Source: Zygnema cylindricum
Taxonomy: Eukaryota; Streptophyta; Zygnematophyceae; Zygnematales; Zygnemataceae
Assembly (NCBI GenBank): GCA_037447655.1
Contig: JBBHKE010001881.1
Span: 128,001-140,831, forward strand
Length of the DNA: 12,831 nt
Direction: 5' to 3'
The first letter of the stretch is position 1. Each line of letters opens with the position of its first letter. Made by a program: the position numbers and the translations under genes. This document shows positions 1 to 7,256 of this stretch, one piece after another. Under the pieces are notes generated by a model, which saw nothing but the letters and a program-made list of their open reading frames with translations, did no database searches and was not told where the DNA came from.

Positions 1-1074
1 CCGAGAGCAAACGACATTCTCAAGAGTTTTACCACTCTATAAGGAATTAAGTGGAGGTTGTTGGTGGCTGATGTAGCTACAAGGTGGTGGTCTACTTATA
101 CCATGCTTGCTTCCATTTTATATTTGAAGGAACCATTATGTGCTTTGATGATAACAACGGTTCCAATAAATGCAAAAATAAGTGAAGAGTCATGGATTGT
201 AATCGAAAGAGGCGTCACTATTTTAAAGCCTTTTATGGTGGCTCAAAGAGTTTTGTAAGGAGAAAATATTGTGACATTGAGTTGGGTTCCCATTATTATA
301 AACTCACTTTTTAAGGGAGTGAAGTATGTGGTTAATGACACCTCAATGGAAAATGATAGGCATTCGGCAATTCACCTAATTGCATCCGAAATGGTTTCCG
401 ATTTTATAAACCCGGCTTGGCACTCTTGAGCTTGCAACTCTCTTCATGAATTTGTTTATCGCTTATGCGTTGAATCCTACGACGAAACAATTTGTTTTTT
501 TTTTTCTTTAGAACAAGACAAAGTTTAACAGGAAATACTCTATGTTTTATGTTTTGTTGGAAAAGTTTGACGCGAAGGGGCTAAGTTCTCAACCTTCATC
601 GGTTAGTGCCGATGGTGGAGTCTTGGAAAGTGAAAATATGTCTATCGTGAAAGGGGCGGCTACAGAAAATGAAGATGATGATGATATCTTTCTGACCTAG
701 AAAATGCAGATGATGAAGATATCTTTCTGACCCTAAAAACATACCTACCAATGTCTTCAATGTCCGGAATATAATGCCCTCCTAAAAATTCTGACCATGA
801 ACTAACTCGAGATGAGTTCAAGGACCATTTACTCCATGAAATCCAACTTTACAAAGGACGTAATATTTTAGAGCATTATGAGAATGAGCCTGGAAACCCT
901 TTGAAATGGTGGGTCGGAAAATGTCACATTTTTCCAACATTGAGCTCTTTAGCTCAAATAGTTTTAGCTATGCCCGCTACTTCGACTCTTTCGGAGGAGG
1001 TATTTTCAGATGCTCATCAAATTGCCACGACAAAACGGAATCAGCTTCGTCCATTGAAAATCAGGTTGTTTTAA
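1..1074 (+). pseudogene. Decayed hAT-superfamily transposase (partial at left edge)
   Basis: This is a remnant of the catalytic and dimerisation parts of an hAT (Ac-like, BED/hATC type) transposase. Positions 58-429 in frame 1 read ATRWWSTYTML, then LKPFMVAQRVL and KGVKYVVND, which are typical hAT core motifs. The frame then shifts, and 458-490 read ALNPTTKQF, the usual ALDPRTKQL motif. Positions 811-1074 in frame 1 encode the hATC dimerisation domain: NPLKWWVGKCHIFPTLSSLA, PATSTLSEEVFS and KRNQLRP, ending in TAA at 1072-1074. Lesions seen are stops at 256-258, 427-429, 509-511 and 772-774, a frameshift between about 430 and 457, and a 35-bp tandem duplication at 664-733. The N-terminal zinc finger and 5' end lie outside the window. 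The element is almost certainly inactive; the family call is confident, the subfamily is not. Confidence 0.85.
664..733 (+). repeat. 35-bp tandem duplication inside the hAT remnant
   Basis: Two head-to-tail copies (664-698 and 699-733) each run from AGAAAATG through a GAT/GAA run to GATATCTTTCTGACC, with a few mismatches. They encode an acidic Asp/Glu linker just before the hATC domain. Because 35 is not a multiple of three, the second copy moves the reading frame from frame 2 back to frame 1, where the hATC domain is encoded. Confidence 0.75.
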
Positions 1075-1342
1075 AAGGATCTTGGAAAACAACGGAGTCC
1101 CTCATAAATGTTTGTGATGGAAAAGGGAAGGCGATTGAAAGAGAAATGAGTAATGATGATAATGTGGGAAATACGGTATTTCAGAATGGAAAACGACTAA
1201 GGGAATCGAAAAAATTACTTAGAGATTGGTGGAAATGTTCATAAAATATTAATTAATGAAGTGGTAATTTTTTAATTTTTTTTGTACATTTTTAGAATAT
1301 ACTGCTGAAATATTTTAGATATTAGAGGGTAAAATTTTAAAA
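1075..1342. other. AT-rich flank of the hAT remnant, no gene seen
   Basis: An open frame of 112 codons covers 906-1244, but its first half is the wrong-frame shadow of the hATC domain. The rest (about 1075-1244) has no recognisable motif and may be 3' transposon sequence. Positions 1245-1342 are AT-rich with T runs. Confidence 0.4.
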
Positions 1343-1815
1343 GGTAGGAATTTTAGAATTTTCAGAATTTGAATTCGATGATTTTGGAAAATTGGAACAT
1401 TGACGATTTAGTAATTGGATTTTGAGAATTTTGACATTGAAGATTTCTGGTGATTGAGAATTGGTAAGTTAAGAATTTTCAAATTTTCATAATTTGAATT
1501 CGGTGATTTTGGAAATTTGAAACATTGACAATTTCAAAAATGAATTTTGAGGGTTTTGACATTGAAGATTTTGGAGATTGAGAATTGGTAAGTTAGGAAT
1601 TTTAGAATTTTTAGAATGTGAAATCGGTGATTTGGCAAGATGCGAAGCATTGAGAATTTGAGAGTTGGATTTTGAGGGTTTTGACATTGAAGATTTTGGA
1701 GATTGATTGGTAAGTTAAGAGTTTTAGAATTTTCAGAATATGAAAATCGGTGATTTGGCAAGATGCGAAGCATTGAAAATTTGAGACTTGAATTTTTCAA
1801 AGTTATGACATTTGA
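1343..1815 (+). repeat. AT-rich minisatellite, ~125-bp unit, about 4 copies
   Basis: The anchor GACATTGA recurs at 1433, 1558 and 1683, exactly 125 bp apart each time, with a decayed match near 1807. A second anchor, GGTAAG or GGTAGG, recurs at 1343, 1463, 1587 and 1709. The last two full copies are nearly identical and share GATTTGGCAAGATGCGAAGC, while the first two are more diverged. This suggests ongoing unequal exchange or slippage. Open frames on the minus strand here exist only because the repeat lacks stops in those frames; I do not read them as genes. Confidence 0.85.
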
Positions 1816-2283
1816 TTGATTATGTGCGTTGGTGAATTAAGGCATCGATATATTAATGCCTCTAAGCTGGACTAGAAATTGGACTAGGAAATATCAAACA
1901 TGTCTTAAATAACGCCATGTACCAAATCAATGTAAATGGAATCTGCGACAATAGCTCATAATCGTCCAAATTTCAACTTATGTTTTTATTTTGCCCGACC
2001 TTATTGCGGATCGTTTCTCAAATGGGATGAAAATGCTTTAAAGTAAAAAACCAATATAGACAAACAATGGAAGTGATATGAGGGCGTAACTAACCTTGCA
2101 AAAAAAATAGCAGTCAAAAGGACATTCTGGACGGGTATGGGAGCGTGGAACCCAAGTATAACCCCCTTAAATTAGGATAAATTAAGGAAATATCGCGATT
2201 TTTTACCAAAATCGGGGGGAAGGGGGTCCGCGGCGCATCCGGGGAATAACACGTACAGTTGAGTTTACTGGCTATACATTTAT
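1816..2283. other. Intergenic stretch, no gene seen
   Basis: No frame is open for a useful length and no RNA gene is visible. There is a short G/C-rich patch around 2210-2245 in otherwise AT-rich DNA. Confidence 0.5.
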
Positions 2284-2465
2284 CTGTACGGTCCGTACAG
2301 TTATCGCCGATGGTTATCGATGCCGGTGTTATCGCCGATAAACAACCGATGTTATCGGTTAATTATCGGCGATAACACCGATAACAATATATCATACCAA
2401 TATATCGATTACCGGCAACCCGAAAAAAGGCCCATATCGGTTATCGGCAAATCCTTACCGATACA
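2284..2465. repeat. Cluster of ATCGG/CCGAT palindromes with a nested hairpin
   Basis: Positions 2284-2300 form a palindrome, CTGTACGG-T-CCGTACAG. Positions 2324-2341 and 2363-2380 are perfect 18-bp inverted arms. The loop between them holds a second hairpin, AACCGAT (2344-2350) with ATCGGTT (2354-2360). Further ATCGG, TATCGG and ACCGAT words continue to about 2465. Dense short inverted and direct words of this sort resemble the subterminal regions of hAT-type elements or MITEs. The link to the hAT remnant about 1.2 kb upstream is inference. Confidence 0.7.
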
Positions 2466-3639
2466 CAACATTAGTGTATAGACCAAAGCGCGCAACTTTT
2501 TTCCCTTTGGTACTTATCGTACAGAAAACGTGTATTGTACAATATAGTTCAAACTAAATGGAATAGGTTGAACTTTAATGTATTGTACTAAAGAATTTAC
2601 TTTACTAAAGAATTTGTCAACTTTGCTACATGCAATCATATGATAAAAGTTTGAGCACAAAATTTATGAATTTTGAGTAAACACCAAGCTTAATCTCAAT
2701 TTCGCACTTGCTTTTATTATGTTTCTTTCATTTATCATTTGCAGGTCTTATTACATGTTTTTAACCTGTTTTTTGCTGAGAAAAAAAACGGTGAAAGGGA
2801 CCCCAAAACGTAAACCTAATCGAATTATTGCTATAATGTCCGAGAAACGCAAAAAAAAAGTATCTAATAAGCCAAAAAAAAAACGGATCTAAAAAAATAC
2901 AAACATTCGATAATATAAATAAATGTAAGTGACAAGGTTCCTATTGTTTGCGGTTATTCCTTCGTGTACGCCACAAACATATTTCAGATTCATTATAAGT
3001 TGACCATATAACCATAAAAAAGGTACACCTTACATCACCAACATTAGTTTGTGTGACTTGTTCCTTCACAGTTCTTATTTTAAACCACAAAAAAGTGTCA
3101 ACAATATTACCTAGTGGGCCAAAACGAGCAAGGTTGTCTGACTATATTTTCATGTAGCTATAAATATAAATAATACCACTAACAATGATAGTTCACAGCC
3201 TCATCTTCCCGTTCCTTTTTTTTTTTCCTCGTACTCAGATAGTTAATCATCGTGCTTTCTTCCTAAATGTCTTTCATCTTTAAATATTGATTCACCGTAG
3301 GGAAATTTGTACATTGTCCAATTCCCAAAACGGATACAATCTTTACTTTCTGAAAAAATCGCTCGCTGCTAAATTAGAAAAATTCCCTTGCAAGAGCAGC
3401 TTTAAGGATATCCACATTAAAAGGGACCCAGAAAATAAAGTAACTGTTCCTAATAAAATATCTTATAACCTTAATATTTAGCATAATTTTAACTCATTTT
3501 CATATTCAAGAACCTACGGCTTTCACAAGAATTTCAAGTTCCAATTGCTTAACATCCCTCTAGCACATCCAGATTTTCAAAACCACTCACTTCTGACCCG
3601 AGTCCTCCAGGGTTTTACTTCATACATGCAAAACCGACT
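2466..3639. other. Intergenic stretch, no supportable gene
   Basis: AT-rich sequence with A8-A10 runs around 2780-2900 and a T run near 3216. A 12-bp word, ACTAAAGAATTT, is repeated at 2587 and 2604. One 64-codon open frame (3287-3481, +) has no motif I recognise, no start context and no conserved neighbour, so I do not call it. Confidence 0.5.
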
Positions 3640-3796
3640 AAAGAAAAAAAGAGAAAGAGAAGGAAAAAGGATAAAGAGAAGAAAAAAAAGTAAGAGAAGA
3701 AAAGAGGAAAAGAGAAAGAGAAGGAAAAAGGAGAATGAAAAAAGGAGAAAGAAGAAATAAGGAGAAATAGAAGAAAAAAGAGAAAAGGAGGCAAGA
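3640..3796. repeat. GA-rich (polypurine) low-complexity tract
   Basis: About 155 bp almost free of C and T on the plus strand, made of AAGAGAAAG, GGAAAAAGG and similar words. It opens frames on both strands, rich in Lys/Arg/Glu on plus and Phe/Leu/Ser on minus. These are composition artefacts. Confidence 0.85.
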
Positions 3797-4608
3797 AACA
3801 TCTTTTCAAGAGAGGATCACAGCTTTCTTATTACCATCTGTGCCATAATTCAAATACTTGAGAAGACAATTGCAGACGCTATAAATGTTAACATCATAAT
3901 ATACCCATATAGTACAGTCTAATAAACACTAATATGGGGAAACAACACATATAGCGCTCCAATTATATTATCGCACGTTTCAACACAAATTCATGAGGAA
4001 TAAAACCTACTTCAAAACCTTCCAGAAACAAGTCAATTCAGAGTCGTCCAAACATTTTCCAAAAAAAAAAACTTAACGAAGGAATCCCACCTGAACTCAA
4101 AATACAATACAAATATAAATTCTGTTTGACGACCGGAAACAAACTTCCACAGAATCAATGCAATTCTAGACACAATAACTAGACCTAATCACTACTGCGA
4201 CACCAACCATCTTTTGTTAGCGCCAATTCGTAACACTATTTCTGGCAACGCTCATTCGTCACGCGAAAAAACAGGAACCTTAAAAAAATGAGGTGACAAG
4301 GCGTCTGCAAAAAGTACAAAACATGTGTCGTACGATGACTGGTCCACACGTATATGGTACGCGAATGAAGGTTTCAACTTTAACCTTTCTAAGATCGTTG
4401 TTCCATTAGGCGCTCTCTGTAAACGTCAAAAAATCTTACTGAAGCGATCGTTCCATTGTGTCGGGTCAGTAACCGACATTTGTTTTACGTGGCACATGTT
4501 GATTGGTCCACGTAGTAGATGAATACGATTCTGTTAATCTTCAAAGAATCTCTGAGAGCAAATTGTGACCACATATTTGAACCAGCGAAAGGTAAAAAGT
4601 GACCGTAC
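3797..4608. other. Intergenic stretch, no gene seen
   Basis: AT-rich to about 4200, then more balanced in composition with frequent GTAC and CGTACG words. The open frames here are under 70 codons and carry no recognisable domain. Confidence 0.5.
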
Positions 4609-4718
4609 GACGTATTGAATGAAATCTGTACGGGCGGACGAAACGTAAGATATGTAAAAGCGTGACGTATTGAATGAAATCTGTACGGGCGGACGAAATG
4701 TAAGATATGTAAAAGCGT
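4609..4718 (+). repeat. 55-bp tandem duplication, two nearly identical copies
   Basis: Copies at 4609-4663 and 4664-4718 both start GACGTATTGAATGAAATC and end GTAAAAGCGT. I see a single C/T difference, AAACGTAAG in the first against AAATGTAAG in the second. The near identity suggests a recent event. The overlapping minus-strand open frames of 98 codons across 4534-4837 are created by this repeat. Confidence 0.9.
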
Positions 4719-5337
4719 ACGAAAATGTCAGAATGGTTAGTGGATACCAACAGAAGCGTGAAACAATATCTTCTGTCAAAGATTTTCTTGCGGGTTCCGG
4801 TGGCCTCGCATCCTCCCTGGCGGAAGGCACATGTCATATGCGACGTGTACCCATCTGGTAGCGCGCTCGTCGTGGATATTTGTTCATTTTTCCACGAGGC
4901 ACGACGGTATTCGTTCAGGCGTTGAGAATTGACCTACTCCGGGTCACTTGTTGCGAACTGAAAGTGTCAGACAACAGCGTATCCGATTATGCAACCGACG
5001 GTCCACGTTTACGCCCATAAACGTGGAGAATCAAATCCCTCATTCAGTAGCCTTGTTTTTTTGACATTTTTTTTTCTTTGGTACGGCACCGTACGAAACA
5101 GTACGGCTTTCAGTAAACAACGTCATTTTTTCCCTAATGGAACCTTGCCCTAAGTTAAAGCTGGTCGGTGTGAAAGATACTTGACGATTTTCAATACAAA
5201 ATCTTTATTTACATGGTACCACTCTTTTTTGAACACGTGGATTACAAACTCCGCGCGATAGAACATCGTTCAAAATGTAGCATCCTGTAATGTTGGCCGT
5301 ACGATTACAAAATATCCTGATGGAGCTTCACCCTAAA
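4719..5337. other. Intergenic stretch upstream of CCS1, no gene seen
   Basis: No convincing coding frame. It contains a 9-bp hairpin (listed separately) and a GTACGG-CA-CCGTAC palindrome at 5081-5094. Confidence 0.5.
5003..5026. repeat. Perfect 9-bp hairpin with 6-nt loop
   Basis: CCACGTTTA (5003-5011) and TAAACGTGG (5018-5026) are exact reverse complements around the loop CGCCCA. It is not followed by a T run in the way of a bacterial terminator, and the context is eukaryotic. It may be a protein-binding inverted site or chance. Confidence 0.6.
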
Positions 5338-5670
5338 GCATAGTTCAAAAGTAGGCGTTTCTATTGTAGGTCTTTTGTCGGCGCCTTCATCGTAAGTTGT
5401 GTTATGGGCTTTTCATGTGATCGTCTTAAGTCGATACTTTGATCAGAGACCGTCCGATCGTCCAAATCTGACGGTTTAAATAAAAATTCGCTCAAAACTC
5501 ACAGAAAAATATTTTTTTGTCCGTTTTTTTTTTCAAATTTAGACATGACGTTTAATTCTCTATCGATCCATGTGCAACTCAACCCTGTTACTATTTTATT
5601 TCATTATTGTATTTTTTGCGTATAATAGGCATATTGTATGGGTGTACTTTCACCTACTTTTGAACTATGC
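5338..5670. repeat. 18-bp inverted repeat pair 297 bp apart
   Basis: GCATAGTTCAAAAGTAGG at 5338-5355 returns as its exact reverse complement at 5653-5670. Short matches to CCCTAAA flank both. A 333-bp unit with matching inverted arms has the size of a non-autonomous MITE. I could not see a clear target-site duplication, so the element call is tentative. Confidence 0.6.
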
Positions 5671-6300
5671 CCTAAAGTACAGTTTAGATTGCAAAATGTG
5701 TTCTGCAAAAAGGTTTTGACGGCTGTCTGACCGTACAAAAATGTCACTATTTTTGCTGAAGTACGAAGACGTCAATTTTTGTTTTGCACTGCTGCCAACC
5801 CTATCATCGGAAATGTTCGAGTCACAAATCTTGTGGTGGAGATTGAATTTTTCATAATTTTAGTCACTTTGCAACGGAAACGGAACTACAAAAAACGTAC
5901 GAAAAGTACAAAAATTGGATAACGATGACAGCTTCTTTAATCTTTTTGAGATTCTGTATCCAATATATAGGCTGTCGTGGCTGCTTTAAAACTTAACACG
6001 TAGAAAAATATCGTTTACAGGGTTCAAAAGGTAAAAGCTAAAACTAGGGAAAGGTACATAATATTAAACCGACAATAATATTCGAAGTACGTTTTTTAGT
6101 ACGTTTCATGGAAAGTCACCCTAAGTGACTAATTTCATCAAGCCTCTGAAACATTTTTGGAAATTATCCTTTCCCCTCCCACAGGAACCCTAAATGTGGT
6201 ATCACCGTTTTTGTCTTTTGTTTTTGCTCGGTTGCTCTTGTTCTTTACAAAGCATTATGATGCCTGCCCTCTCCAAACTACCAAGCATGCCCATTACCTA
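5671..6300. other. Proximal upstream region of CCS1, no gene seen
   Basis: The region lies just before the CCS1 leader and should include the promoter. I cannot identify a TATA box or start site with confidence. It holds several GTAC words and a weak hairpin, AGTCAC/GTGACT, at 6114-6130. A plus-strand open frame (6157-6531) starts here but becomes pure Ser/Leu/Pro repeat from about 6300. Confidence 0.4.
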
Positions 6301-6533
6301 ACTCTCTCACTCATTCCTTCCTCCCTCCCTTCCCCTCTCTCCTCCCCCTCTCCCTCTCTCCCTCTCTCCCTCTCCCTGCTCCTCACTCTCCCGCTCTCCT
6401 CCCTCTCCCTCTCTCCCCCTCTCTCCCTCTCTCCCGCTCTCCTCTCTCCCTCTCCCTCTCTCTCCCTCTCTCCCTCCCTCTCTCCTCTCTCTCCCGCTCT
6501 CCTCTCTCCTCTCTCTCCCACTCTCTTTTAGCC
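6301..6533 (+). repeat. Pyrimidine-only CT/CCCT leader of CCS1
   Basis: About 230 bp made almost only of C and T (CTCTCC, CCCTCT, CCCGCT variants), ending CTCTTTTAG directly before CCATGG. It could be transcribed 5' UTR or the pyrimidine tract of an intron in the 5' UTR, because TTTTAG at 6526-6531 is a good splice acceptor just two bases before the start codon. The same repeat type recurs in the introns downstream. Confidence 0.7.
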
Positions 6534-7167
6534 ATGGCTTCCTATTCTGTACTAAGATTTGATCCCCTTTGTAAACCCCATGTTTTAAAGAATGTTTCGA
6601 CGGCATCCCTGAGTTCCCAACACCCATTTTTTCCAAATCCACAAATCTCAGGACACACAAATGCTTCCCAAACTTTAAGATTATTTGTACCACAATCCTC
6701 ACAAAATGGGATATTTTCCCTTCTTCAGAAACCCCATAGAAAGCACCCTCTTTTACATTCAAACTTGGTACAAAAACCTCAAACAGGGTTTCTAATTTCC
6801 ACATTATCGAAAAGACAAACAAATCCACCTCTCGCTTTCGCTAAACGACAAAATCAATCCAAACCTTCCAAAAAAGATGTGAAACAGAGAGAAAAAAACC
6901 CAATTCCAAATCCAGAAAACCTTCAAGTAGAACCCATTAATTTTTCGGTGACTGATATTTCGTTAGGGCCAACGGAATCTTCTGGAACCAATAGTAAAGC
7001 AGTTTCTGATGAAAACGGTAAATCGACTCTCATGACTGAGAGAATTTTGCCGTCTTCTGGTCCTTTGTCTTTTCTGCAAAGCGGATGGCGGCGTCTCATT
7101 CGCCAGCTGGCATCCTTCCCTCTCGCCATCGGAATGCTGGCAGTTATTGCGGGGCTGTGCTCCATAG
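6534..7167 (+). CDS. CCS1: CCS1 exon 1: transit peptide, linker and most of membrane segment 1
   Basis: Encodes residues 1-211 plus the first base of Gly212. The first ~110 residues start MASYSVLRF, are low in acidic residues, and show no hydrophobic signal peptide, which fits direct import into a primary green plastid. A poorly conserved linker rich in Asn, Glu and Ser follows to about residue 175. Then LASFPLAIGMLAV begins the first membrane segment. The donor is ATAG|GTACTC. The frame stays open through the (CT)n run of intron 1 to 7578, which is an artefact of repeat composition. Confidence 0.9.

Positions 7168-7256
<89 letters not shown>

Noticed and set aside
1343-1815. Regular 125-bp repeats considered as a CRISPR array
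   Set aside because: Whole units are repeated with no unique spacers, and the genome is eukaryotic.
3287-3481. 64-codon plus-strand frame in intergenic DNA
   Set aside because: No recognisable motif, no splice partner and no conserved context.
4534-4837. Two overlapping 98-codon minus-strand frames
   Set aside because: They repeat the same peptide because of the 55-bp tandem duplication. Their length comes from that duplication, not from a gene.
2466-6300. Search for tRNA or other RNA genes in the intergenic region
   Set aside because: I saw no cloverleaf with the conserved T-arm GGTTCGAATCC-like sequence and no other RNA signature, though a computed scan would be more sensitive.
6294-6828. 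Minus-strand frames rich in Glu, Arg and Gly opposite the CCS1 leader and exon 1
   Set aside because: They are the reverse strand of a CT repeat and of the CCS1 transit-peptide region. They have no domain and depend on composition only.
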